64,000 nt of DNA from Bacteroidales bacterium UBA5197. Its GTDB lineage: Bacteria > Bacteroidota > Bacteroidia > Bacteroidales > Lentimicrobiaceae. The translations under genes and the position numbers were made by a program. The DNA is taken from the NCBI GenBank assembly GCA_002412885.1, contig DHVX01000064.1, positions 52,829 through 116,828 of the forward strand. The letters run 5' to 3'. This document shows positions 16,634 to 24,626 of the stretch, one piece after another. The stretch's first letter is position 1, and the number at the start of each line of letters is the position of its first letter. Below the pieces are notes generated by a model. That model had not been told where the DNA came from and searched no databases. It saw only the letters and a list, made by a program, of their open reading frames with translations.

Positions 16634-18358
16634 ATGAACGACACATCAAAGGGAAAAAAAACTCTACTTCTGATGAAAACCCAACATAAACTTCTGATCA
16701 TCCTGATGATCTCTGCCATCATTTTGTTTGCCGGCTTTTTAACCATTCTAAAGATTCAGCAGAAGCAAACATCAATATTGGTCTCCTCTGGAATTGAGCA
16801 GCAATCAGGCTTATTGAGAGCTGCAACCAATGCCCGTTCTGAGGTTATTGCCCGCACTGTTTATGATTATACTTACTGGGATGACCTGATAAACTATAAA
16901 AATAGCCCCAGCGAATCATTTGCCCTCGACAATCTCTTTACTTTATTCAGTTCCTTCGATGCGAATGCAGTTTGGATGTTTAACCTGAAAAAAGAAACTG
17001 TTTTTGAATCAGCGTTTGTAGAAAAATCAATCCCACCCTTTGTTTCGCTAAGTGATAGTATCTTAGACTTTGTGCTGAGCAAAAAACTTACGCGGTTTTA
17101 CATAGAAACCGGCAAGGGAATTATGGAAGTACATGGAGCAACCATGCATGCATCTGACGACGAAGAACGCTTAAAACCAGCCGAAGGTTTTTTCTTTATT
17201 GGAAAGCTTCTTGATTCAGCATACTTATCAGGAATTCAAGACCTGACAGGAGGAAACATAAGTCTTTCCAAAACATTTACAGAAAATGAGGTAAAGCATG
17301 GCAACGAAATCCTTGTAAGCTATCCCCTTAACAATTTCCAGAACAAACCAATTGCATGGATCAAGCTGGGAAGCAAAAACAGTTTTCTGGAAGTTTTTGA
17401 GAAATTGTCAGATTTCTCTACGATTTTTCTGGCAGGAATGGTTATTGTAATTCTATTGGTATTCTTTCTTTCGTTCAGGATATTTGTTAACAAACCGCTA
17501 TCCAAAATTTTTTCAGCACTGGAAAGCCGAAGTCAGGCCGACCGGCTTCAACTGAGCAAGCTTAAAAGTGAATTCAGACATATAGGCCGGATGATTGAAT
17601 CATATTTTGAGCAGCAGGAAGCGCTTGAACTCGAAATAGATGTAAGAAAGAAAACTGAACTTCAGAAAGAAAAACTCATCACTGAACTTGATATTTCAAA
17701 CCGCGAATTAAAAGACTTTGCCTATATCGTTTCACACGACCTGAAAGCACCGCTTAGGGCAATCGGATCAATTTCGCAGTGGATTCACAGCGATTATCAC
17801 GATAAACTCGATGATGACGGGCGCATGCAACTCGACCTTTTGCTGAGCAGGGTGCACCGCATGCAAGGTCTTATTGAAGGCATTCTTGCTTACTCCAGGG
17901 TTACTCGGGTAAAAGAAGAAAAGGAAGTTATAGATTTGAATAAGTTGGTGAAAGAAGCCATTGAAATGGTTGCTCCATCTGAAAAGTTCACAATAACCGT
18001 CGATGAAAACCTTCCGACAGTAAACTACGGACCAACACGTATTCTGCAGATCTTTCAGAACCTCATCGGAAACGCTGTAAAATACAACGACAAAGATGCC
18101 GGTATAATTGACATTCATTGCACAGAAAATCAACACAATTGGGCAATTTCCATTACAGACAACGGGCCTGGAATTGAGGAAAAATACTTTGAAAAGATAT
18201 TTCAGATTTTCCAGACACTAAAATCGCGCGATGAATTTGAAAGCACAGGAATTGGTCTTACCATTGTAAAAAAAATAATTGAAGGGAATGGGGGAAAAAT
18301 TTCTGTTAATTCTGTTCCGGGAAAGCAAACAACCTTTACTTTTACCATTCTCAAATAA
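16634..18358 (+). CDS. membrane sensor histidine kinase with CHASE4 domain
   Basis: 574 residues from ATG at 16634 (a second ATG 36 bases downstream is also possible). The first transmembrane helix (about 20-40) is followed by an extracytoplasmic CHASE4 sensor (ARTVYDYTYWDDLINY), a second helix (about 260-285), a linker with coiled-coil character, HisKA (DFAYIVSHDLKAPLRAIGS; phospho-His in SHDLK) and HATPase (N box QNLIGNAVKYND, G1 DNGPGI, G2 GIGLTIV). The kinase part resembles the phytochrome-associated kinases that signal to single-domain regulators, and such a regulator is the next gene, 20 bases on. The signal is unknown. Confidence 0.93.
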   Translation: MNDTSKGKKTLLLMKTQHKLLIILMISAIILFAGFLTILKIQQKQTSILVSSGIEQQSGLLRAATNARSEVIARTVYDYTYWDDLINYKNSPSESFALDNLFTLFSSFDANAVWMFNLKKETVFESAFVEKSIPPFVSLSDSILDFVLSKKLTRFYIETGKGIMEVHGATMHASDDEERLKPAEGFFFIGKLLDSAYLSGIQDLTGGNISLSKTFTENEVKHGNEILVSYPLNNFQNKPIAWIKLGSKNSFLEVFEKLSDFSTIFLAGMVIVILLVFFLSFRIFVNKPLSKIFSALESRSQADRLQLSKLKSEFRHIGRMIESYFEQQEALELEIDVRKKTELQKEKLITELDISNRELKDFAYIVSHDLKAPLRAIGSISQWIHSDYHDKLDDDGRMQLDLLLSRVHRMQGLIEGILAYSRVTRVKEEKEVIDLNKLVKEAIEMVAPSEKFTITVDENLPTVNYGPTRILQIFQNLIGNAVKYNDKDAGIIDIHCTENQHNWAISITDNGPGIEEKYFEKIFQIFQTLKSRDEFESTGIGLTIVKKIIEGNGGKISVNSVPGKQTTFTFTILK

Positions 18359-18378
18359 TCTCAAATCTGCTACAAAAA

Positions 18379-18789
18379 ATGATCAAGAATAAACCCATTC
18401 TCCTTGTAGAAGATGACATGATAGATGCCATGACGGTAAAACGGGCACTTAAAGAGCTCAATGTCATCAATCCGGTTCATAGTGTTGAAAACGGTGAGGA
18501 AGCCCTGGAATATCTGTACGACAATTCGAAAGAAAATCCCGGAATAATTCTTCTTGACCTGAATATGCCCCGCATGAACGGGATAGAATTTCTGAAAATC
18601 GCCAAAAATGACGACTCACTCAAGCACATTCCGGTTGTGGTGTTAACCACATCTCTTGAGGAGATGGACAGAATTGACACCTTTAACCTCGGCATAGCCG
18701 GTTATATGGTTAAACCTGTTGATTACAAACAATTTGTGGATGTAATCAAAGCCATTAAACTCTACTGGTCTTTAAGTGAATTGCCATAG
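18379..18789 (+). CDS. single-domain response regulator (Rcp1-like)
   Basis: 136 residues, receiver domain only. The acidic pocket is EDD near the N-terminus, the phospho-acceptor Asp is in LLDLNMPRMNG, the switch Thr is in VVVLTTS and the Lys is in MVKPV. There is no output domain, so it works through protein contacts or as a relay. This class (Rcp1 type) is normally paired with phytochrome-like kinases such as the preceding gene. It overlaps or abuts the next hybrid kinase gene. Confidence 0.94.
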   Translation: MIKNKPILLVEDDMIDAMTVKRALKELNVINPVHSVENGEEALEYLYDNSKENPGIILLDLNMPRMNGIEFLKIAKNDDSLKHIPVVVLTTSLEEMDRIDTFNLGIAGYMVKPVDYKQFVDVIKAIKLYWSLSELP

Positions 18790-18803
18790 TGCAAAAAAAA
18801 GCA

Positions 18804-20291
18804 ATGGATAAAAAAAACATACGTCTGCTTTACATTGAAGATGATCTGGTTGATCAAATGGCTTTCAAGCGTTTGATCAAAGAGCACAATCTTCCATTCG
18901 ACCTTACCCTTGCCGGATCAATCCGTGCCGGCAGGGAAGTTTTCAATGCAGATGTTTTTGACATAGTGATATCCGACTTCCTGCTTGGAGATGGCACTTC
19001 TTTTGAAATTTTGCCTGAGATGATAAAAACCGGCATTCCGGTAATTATGATTACGGGCACCGGCGACGAAGATGTGGCCGTGAAAGCCATTAAAATGGGA
19101 GCCAGTGACTACCTTATAAAAGATGTGGATTATGGTCACCTCAAAATGCTCCCTCTGGTTATCGAAAGTTCTTTAAATAAAAAGCATTCTGACGATAGAA
19201 TAAAAAAGCTCTCTATGGCGGTAGAGCAAAGCCCCAGTATGCTGGTAATCACAAACAAGGAGGGGTTAATCGAATATATAAACCCAAGGGTTACCGAAAT
19301 AACCGGGTATACCAGTACTGATATTCTCGGAACCAGCATTTTTACACTCCATTCCAACCATAACCCGGCCGAGATGGTTGATGATATCGCCCAAACTCTG
19401 CTCAAAGGTCAGAAATGGATGGGAAATACTTACCATGCCCGAAAATCAGGAGAACTATTCTGGGAATCAACTGCCATTTCACCAATTTACGACAATGAAG
19501 GGCATCTGACAGGCTATATCAGGGTTGCCGAAGATATTACTGAGAAGAAAAAAACAGAAGAGGCCATTAAAAAATATTCAGAAGAACTGCGTGAAAGCAA
19601 TGCCAGTAAAGACAAAATGTTTTCTATAATTGCCCATGACCTCAGAACTCCTTTCAACGGTTTGCTTGCTTTTTCTGATATTCTGTCAAATGACTTTGAG
19701 TCATTGTCGAAGGACGAAGTACAGGAGTATATTGAAGTAATCAGAGACCTTAGCAGGAATACCTTTAACCTGCTTGAAAAGCTGCTGCAATGGTCGAGGT
19801 TGCAAACAGGCCGTATGGAATTCAAGCCTTCTGCTATCGATATTGATCATCTGACTAAAAGTGTTGCCAATTTGTTGTCGGCCAACGCAAAAGGGAAAAA
19901 CATAAAATTAAGTTGTTCTGTTGAGGAAGGACTGCAAGTGTTTGGAGACACTAACATGATTCATGCGGTTATCAGGAATCTGACTTCCAATGCAATAAAA
20001 TTCACTCCTGAAAATGGTTCGGTAAACATTACCGCACTTAAGCTTTCTGACATATATGCTGAAATTACCGTTTCTGATAACGGAATCGGCATGAAAACCG
20101 GTGAAATCAATAAATTGTTCAGAATTGAATGTCAGCACAGCACCAAAGGAACCAAAGGTGAAACAGGAACCGGACTTGGGCTTCTGCTATGCAAAGAATT
20201 TGTTGATCTGAACAATGGAACCATTCGTGTTGAAAGCGAACCTGGTGCTGGAAGCCGGTTTATAATTACTCTGCCGTTAAATGAGAATTAA
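18804..20291 (+). CDS. receiver-PAS-histidine kinase hybrid protein
   Basis: 495 residues from ATG at 18804; a GTG 15 bases earlier would overlap the previous stop. Order: receiver domain (1-120; Asp in DIVISDFLLGDG), PAS/PAC (about 140-255; VEQSPSMLVITNKEG and GYIRVAEDITEKKK), HisKA (FSIIAHDLRTPFNGLLAFSD) and HATPase (RNLTSNAIKF, DNGIGM, GTGLGLLLC). There are no membrane segments, so it is cytoplasmic. With the two preceding genes it can form a phosphorelay: CHASE4 kinase, Rcp1-like regulator, then this receiver-headed kinase. The output is not encoded nearby. Confidence 0.93.
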   Translation: MDKKNIRLLYIEDDLVDQMAFKRLIKEHNLPFDLTLAGSIRAGREVFNADVFDIVISDFLLGDGTSFEILPEMIKTGIPVIMITGTGDEDVAVKAIKMGASDYLIKDVDYGHLKMLPLVIESSLNKKHSDDRIKKLSMAVEQSPSMLVITNKEGLIEYINPRVTEITGYTSTDILGTSIFTLHSNHNPAEMVDDIAQTLLKGQKWMGNTYHARKSGELFWESTAISPIYDNEGHLTGYIRVAEDITEKKKTEEAIKKYSEELRESNASKDKMFSIIAHDLRTPFNGLLAFSDILSNDFESLSKDEVQEYIEVIRDLSRNTFNLLEKLLQWSRLQTGRMEFKPSAIDIDHLTKSVANLLSANAKGKNIKLSCSVEEGLQVFGDTNMIHAVIRNLTSNAIKFTPENGSVNITALKLSDIYAEITVSDNGIGMKTGEINKLFRIECQHSTKGTKGETGTGLGLLLCKEFVDLNNGTIRVESEPGAGSRFIITLPLNEN

Positions 20292-20443
20292 AAATCATTG
20301 CAATCTGTCAACAATTCCTCAATTGGGTGAAGCTCAGCCTTTTTAACCGACCCTGTATCGCAAGATTTGAGATACTCGCTTTCAATAATTCCCCGGTTCT
20401 GCAAAAATCTTTCTTCTGACTACATATTATAGAGATATATTTA

Positions 20444-20451
20444 TATATTTG
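20444..20451 (+). promoter_or_regulatory. possible -7 box upstream of accC
   Basis: TATATTTG matches TAnnTTTG, but the -33 is weak and the leader would be about 140 bases. The 309-base gap between the kinase and accC shows no gene or clear RNA structure beyond this and a small GATCG/CGATC repeat near 20541. Confidence 0.35.
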
Positions 20452-20600
20452 CATGTATTGATTCGGGCTAAAGTCACAAGGGAAATCCACATGTATAAAT
20501 GTTAACAGCATTTTAACAAAATCACAATTCCATTGTTATTAGATCGACAAGCGTAAAAGCGATCCTTATTTTAAAGGGCTGAACTACTGATATTTACTTT

Positions 20601-22103
20601 ATGATAAAAAAAGTTCTCGTTGCCAATCGCGGCGAAATTGCAGTTCGCATCATGCGTTCATGCCGTGAAATGGGAATCCCGACAGTGGCTGTATATTCTG
20701 ATGCCGACCGTTCGGCAATGCATGTCCGGTATGCCGATGAAGCTTATCACATTGGCCCTGCGCCTTCTGTTGAAAGCTATCTGAGTATTGATAAAATAAT
20801 TGCTGTGGCAAAAAAATCAAATGCCGATGCAATTCATCCCGGCTATGGCTTTCTTTCAGAAAATGCTGCTTTTTCAGCACGCTGCAAAGCTGAAGGTATA
20901 GAATTTATCGGACCAGATGCAAGTGCTATACTTCAAATGGGCGACAAAATCACAGCACGCAAAACCATGATCGCAGCGGGAGTTCCGGTAGTTCCGGGCA
21001 CTGTTGATAAAATTGTTGACTACGAGGAGGCCCTTGAAACCATCAGGAAGATTGGGTTGCCCGTAATGATTAAAGCATCAGCAGGCGGCGGAGGCAAGGG
21101 AATGCGCCTTGTAAAACACGAGGAAGACGTTGAAAGCTCACTTTCAGGCGCACGTTCTGAGGCCAAATCAGCGTTCGGCGATGATGCTGTTTATGTTGAA
21201 AAGTACATTGATTCGCCCCATCATATTGAATTTCAGATATTGGCCGACAAGCATGGCAATGCAGTTCACCTTTTTGAACGCGAGTGTTCGGTGCAACGAC
21301 GTCATCAAAAGGTAGTTGAGGAAACTCCTTCGCCATTACTTACCCCTGAAGTCCGCGCTGAAATGGGTGCTCATGCTGTGGCTGCTGCAAAAGCATGCAA
21401 TTATCATGGGGCTGGCACCATTGAGTTCATCGTTGATGACAACCAGAATTATTACTTCCTCGAAATGAATACCCGCCTTCAGGTAGAACATCCCATAACC
21501 GAACGTGTGGTTGGTGTTGACCTTGTAAAGGAGATGATCAATATTGCCAATGGTCTTGAATTGTCATTCAAGCAGGAAGACCTTAAGCAAAGCGGACATG
21601 CCATTGAATGCCGTATCTATGCCGAAGATCCTGACCGCAACTTTATGCCAAGTCCGGGAACGATCCGCCACATTACCGAACCGCTCGGGCTGGGTGTGCG
21701 CCATGATGGTTATGTTTACGAAGGCTACACCATTCCCATCTATTATGACCCGATGATTTCAAAACTGATTGTCTGGGCCAAAAACAGAGACGAAGCCATC
21801 AGCCGCATGCGACGCGCATTGCACGAATACAAAATTACCGGAGTAAAAACCTCCATTCCTTTCCTTGCCAGAATAATGGAAGCTGAAGCTTTTAAATCGG
21901 GCAAATACAACACCCATTTTATCGAAGAAAATAAAGACTTTTTGTTTACGCCACACGATTGCGACGGGGTATGCGAAGATATCGCGCTTATGGCAACATT
22001 CCTTGAGTACAGCCACAAACTCGAAAAACTGAAATCCGGGAATAACGAAAGCAAACCTTCAGGAAGTCGCTGGAAAGACCCGCAAAGGTCAGCTTATATT
22101 TAA
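20601..22103 (+). CDS. accC: biotin carboxylase subunit of acyl-CoA carboxylase
   Basis: 500 residues with the full ATP-grasp biotin carboxylase fold: VLVANRGEIAVRIMR at the N-terminus, ATP loop KASAGGGGKGMR, HLFERECSVQRRHQKVVEE, the metal ligands in FLEMNTRLQVEHPITE, and the C-terminal RRALHEYKITGVKT. It carboxylates biotin on the carrier protein using bicarbonate and ATP. It is about 50 residues longer than E. coli AccC, with a low-complexity tail. It is followed at once by the carrier and then by a propionyl-CoA-type carboxyltransferase, so it serves a propionyl/methylmalonyl-CoA carboxylase-like complex rather than necessarily fatty-acid synthesis. Confidence 0.94.
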   Translation: MIKKVLVANRGEIAVRIMRSCREMGIPTVAVYSDADRSAMHVRYADEAYHIGPAPSVESYLSIDKIIAVAKKSNADAIHPGYGFLSENAAFSARCKAEGIEFIGPDASAILQMGDKITARKTMIAAGVPVVPGTVDKIVDYEEALETIRKIGLPVMIKASAGGGGKGMRLVKHEEDVESSLSGARSEAKSAFGDDAVYVEKYIDSPHHIEFQILADKHGNAVHLFERECSVQRRHQKVVEETPSPLLTPEVRAEMGAHAVAAAKACNYHGAGTIEFIVDDNQNYYFLEMNTRLQVEHPITERVVGVDLVKEMINIANGLELSFKQEDLKQSGHAIECRIYAEDPDRNFMPSPGTIRHITEPLGLGVRHDGYVYEGYTIPIYYDPMISKLIVWAKNRDEAISRMRRALHEYKITGVKTSIPFLARIMEAEAFKSGKYNTHFIEENKDFLFTPHDCDGVCEDIALMATFLEYSHKLEKLKSGNNESKPSGSRWKDPQRSAYI

Positions 22104-22113
22104 ACACTGTTTT

Positions 22114-22644
22114 ATGGCATTGGAAATTAATATTGATGGGCGAACTGCTCAGGTAACAGAACTGAAACGCGATGGCAACATAGTTACCATACAAGTGGAT
22201 GATGAAGTTTATGAGATTGACGCGCTTAAAGTTGGTGACGGAATTTATTCGATGATATACAAGGGCCGGTCCTATAATATCGAAATGATCGAAAGCTCCT
22301 CACCCAGACATTTCACAGTCAACTCATTCCACAACTCTTATGAGGTGGAAGTAATAGATGCGCAAACCCGTTACCGGCAAAGCCGCTCAAAAGGCGATTC
22401 AGCAGATAGCGGGAATACGGTAATTTCGCCAATGCCCGGAAAGGTTGTAAAAATCCCGGTGAAAGTTGGCGATACTGTGGAAGCAGGTCAAACCCTGATT
22501 ATTGTTTCAGCCATGAAAATGGAAAGCGAATTCAAAGCAAAAGCCGCCGGAGTTGTAAAATCAATACATTCTGCCGAAGGAGATACCATTGATGCGAATA
22601 AAGTGCTGGTGGTGGTTGAAGAAGCGACGAGGGACGTAAAGTAG
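22114..22644 (+). CDS. biotin carboxyl carrier protein
   Basis: 176 residues. The C-terminal biotinyl domain (about 100-170) has ISPMPGKVVKIPVKVGDTV and the biotinylated lysine in SAMKME. The N-terminal 95 residues are the extra beta domain typical of carriers in Bacteroidota accC-accB-mmdA clusters. It starts ten bases after accC. The last residues (EATRDVK) and the stop codon run into a 20-base tandem repeat (GACGAGGGACG twice), so the tail seems to be built from intergenic repeat DNA. Confidence 0.93.
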   Translation: MALEINIDGRTAQVTELKRDGNIVTIQVDDEVYEIDALKVGDGIYSMIYKGRSYNIEMIESSSPRHFTVNSFHNSYEVEVIDAQTRYRQSRSKGDSADSGNTVISPMPGKVVKIPVKVGDTVEAGQTLIIVSAMKMESEFKAKAAGVVKSIHSAEGDTIDANKVLVVVEEATRDVK

Positions 22645-22735
22645 GGACGAGGGACGCAACGGAGGTCGAGCGAAGTCGAGAACGATGGGAATAGTGACGA
22701 CAAGGGGACAAGGAGATGGGGAGACAAGGGGATTT
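22626..22735. repeat. G-rich degenerate repeat tract after the carrier gene
   Basis: GACGAGGGACG occurs at 22626-22636 and 22646-22656. It is followed by GTCGAGCGAAGTCGAG and by repeated GACAAGGGGA/GACAAGG units up to about 22733. In reverse complement these resemble the CTCCTTGTCCCC/CTCCAAGTCGCC units at 52765-52830. The tract is non-coding. Confidence 0.65.
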
Positions 22736-22757
22736 CCAATTTCTAATTTCTAATTTC

Positions 22758-22841
22758 TTAACCTCAACCTCAGCCTTAACCTTAACCTCAACCTCAGCCT
22801 TAACCTTAACCTTAACCTCAGCCTTAACCTCAGCCTTAACC
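22758..22841. repeat. 14 in-phase hexamers TYARCC
   Basis: Fourteen consecutive hexamers, all TTAACC, TCAACC or TCAGCC, with no phase slip: period 6 over 84 bases. It lies between an AATTTCTA tract and the left inverted repeat of the carboxyltransferase gene. Confidence 0.9.
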
Positions 22842-22852
22842 TCAATTAAAAA

Positions 22853-22884
22853 AATCCGAAATCAAAAATCCGAAATCCGAAATT
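22853..22884. repeat. left arm of 32-bp inverted repeat flanking the carboxyltransferase gene
   Basis: This arm is the reverse complement of 24428-24459 at 30 of 32 positions (core ATCAAAAATCCGAAATCC). It ends six bases before the start codon of the carboxyltransferase. Confidence 0.85.
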
Positions 22885-22890
22885 AACAAT

Positions 22891-24429
22891 ATGTCAGATC
22901 TTGAAGAAATTTACCGCAATCTTGAAGAACGCAACCACCGGGCTGAGCTTGGCGGAGGTCAGGAACGCATAGACAAACTGCACAAAGCAGGCAGAAAAAC
23001 TGCTCGCGAACGCATAGAAATGCTCCTCGACCCGGGGACTTTTGTTGAATTTGACCGCTTTGTTGTGCATCGTGCACGCGACTTCGATATGGAGAAAAAC
23101 CTGATTTCAGGCGATGGTGTCGTTAGCGGACATGGAAAAATCGATGGCCGGTTAGTTTACGTCTTTGCACAGGATTTTACCGTGTTTGGAGGAACCCTCA
23201 GCCGCGCCAATGCCGACAAGGTGATTAAAATCATGGATCTTGCGCTGAAAATGGGAGCTCCTGTTATTGGTCTTAACGACTCAGGCGGAGCACGCATTCA
23301 GGAAGGCGTTGAGAGCCTTGCCGGATATGCCGATATTTTTTATCGCAACGTGATTAGCAGCGGAGTAATCCCGCAAATTTCAGCCATTCTTGGTGCCTGT
23401 GCCGGTGGTGCGGTTTACAGTCCAGCCATCACTGATTTTATCCTCATGACCAAAAACACAAGCTATATGTTTGTAACGGGTCCGGATGTAATCAAAACAG
23501 TGACCCACGAAGAAGTAACCAAAGAGGAGCTTGGCGGTGCGATGACTCACAATGCCAAAAGCGGAGTGGCGCATTTGATTGCAGATGACGATGAACAGGC
23601 CATGATGATGATTCGCGAACTGATGAGTTTTCTGCCTTCAAACAACATGGAAGAGCCGCCAACCATCAAATCAACCGATGACCCCAACCGCGAAGATGAA
23701 AAGCTGCAGGAGATAGTGCCTTTTGACCCTAATAAACCTTACGACATGACCGAAATCATCCACAGCGTGGTTGACGACGGTAACTTTATGCAGATCATGC
23801 CACATTATGCAATGAATATGATTACCGGGTTCGGCCGATTGAATGGCAAACCGGTTGGTATTGTAGCCAACCAACCTGCTTTTCTGGCCGGAGTGCTCGA
23901 CATCAACAGTTCGGTAAAAGCGGCTCGCTTTGTGCGGTTCTGCGATGCATTCAATATTCCGCTTATCACTTTCGTGGATGTGCCGGGCTTCCTTCCCGGA
24001 ACTGCTCAGGAGTACGGCGGCATTATCAAACATGGCGCAAAGTTGCTTTATGCTTTTGCCGAAGCTACTGTAGCCAAAATAACTGTTATTACCCGCAAAG
24101 CTTATGGCGGGGCTTATGATGTGATGTCGAGCAAGCACATTGGTGCTGATGTAAACTATGCCTGGCCAACTGCCGAAATCGCTGTGATGGGTGCCGAAGG
24201 TGCTGTGAACATCATCTTCCGAGACAAACTCACTGACGAAGACAAAGCCCAGGCGGTGAAAGAGTATCGCGAAGTATTTGCCAGTCCATATAAAGCTGCT
24301 GAGCAGGGATATATTGACGAGATAATTTATCCGAAACATACCCGCCGAAAACTTATTCAGGCATTGGAAATGTGCGGGAATAAACGGAAGAGTAATCCAC
24401 CGAGGAAGCATGGGAATATCCCTTTGTAA
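22891..24429 (+). CDS. acyl-CoA carboxylase carboxyltransferase (propionyl-CoA carboxylase beta / MmdA type)
   Basis: 512 residues of two crotonase-like halves. The first half has ERIEMLLDPGTFVEFDRFV and GARIQEGVESLAGY; the second has FVDVPGFLPGTAQEYGGIIKHGAKLLYAFAEATV, KAYGGAYDVM and the ending KTRRKLIQAL-like HTRRKLIQALEM. It moves CO2 between carboxybiotin and an acyl-CoA. With accC and the carrier it gives either an ATP-dependent propionyl-CoA carboxylase or, if a membrane beta subunit exists elsewhere, methylmalonyl-CoA decarboxylase. The stop codon overlaps the right inverted-repeat arm, and the gene is bracketed by repeats on both sides. Confidence 0.94.
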   Translation: MSDLEEIYRNLEERNHRAELGGGQERIDKLHKAGRKTARERIEMLLDPGTFVEFDRFVVHRARDFDMEKNLISGDGVVSGHGKIDGRLVYVFAQDFTVFGGTLSRANADKVIKIMDLALKMGAPVIGLNDSGGARIQEGVESLAGYADIFYRNVISSGVIPQISAILGACAGGAVYSPAITDFILMTKNTSYMFVTGPDVIKTVTHEEVTKEELGGAMTHNAKSGVAHLIADDDEQAMMMIRELMSFLPSNNMEEPPTIKSTDDPNREDEKLQEIVPFDPNKPYDMTEIIHSVVDDGNFMQIMPHYAMNMITGFGRLNGKPVGIVANQPAFLAGVLDINSSVKAARFVRFCDAFNIPLITFVDVPGFLPGTAQEYGGIIKHGAKLLYAFAEATVAKITVITRKAYGGAYDVMSSKHIGADVNYAWPTAEIAVMGAEGAVNIIFRDKLTDEDKAQAVKEYREVFASPYKAAEQGYIDEIIYPKHTRRKLIQALEMCGNKRKSNPPRKHGNIPL

Positions 24430-24459
24430 TTGCGGATTTCGGATTTTTGATTGCGGATT
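24428..24459. repeat. right arm of 32-bp inverted repeat flanking the carboxyltransferase gene
   Basis: It matches 22853-22884 inverted (30/32). It begins inside the TAA stop codon and is followed by AATTTCTA tandem units to about 24500, as is also seen at 22735-22757 on the left side. Confidence 0.85.
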
Positions 24460-24515
24460 ATCTAATTTTTAATTTCTAATTTCCAATTTCTAATTTCTAA
24501 TTTAAATTTAGGATT

Positions 24516-24548
24516 GACCTAACAGGTTTTCTTTCAACTTGTTAGGTC
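24516..24548. terminator. GACCTAACA hairpin (repeat-family terminator), copy 1
   Basis: GACCTAACA at 24516-24524 pairs with TGTTAGGTC at 24540-24548; a T-rich loop and T-rich downstream sequence follow. The same hairpin recurs at 52707-52739. It sits between the convergent carboxyltransferase and ABC exporter genes. Confidence 0.65.
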
Positions 24549-24626
24549 TTCTTGTTTAACTCACGGCTTGGGATTTGGAAATTGCGCAATTATATCTCAA
24601 GAAATATCTAATCGCGGCCATTGCTC

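Noticed and set aside
22758..22841. Telomere-like repeat
   Set aside because: TTAACC-type hexamers resemble telomeric repeats, but the tract is short, internal and degenerate; a bacterial simple repeat is sufficient.
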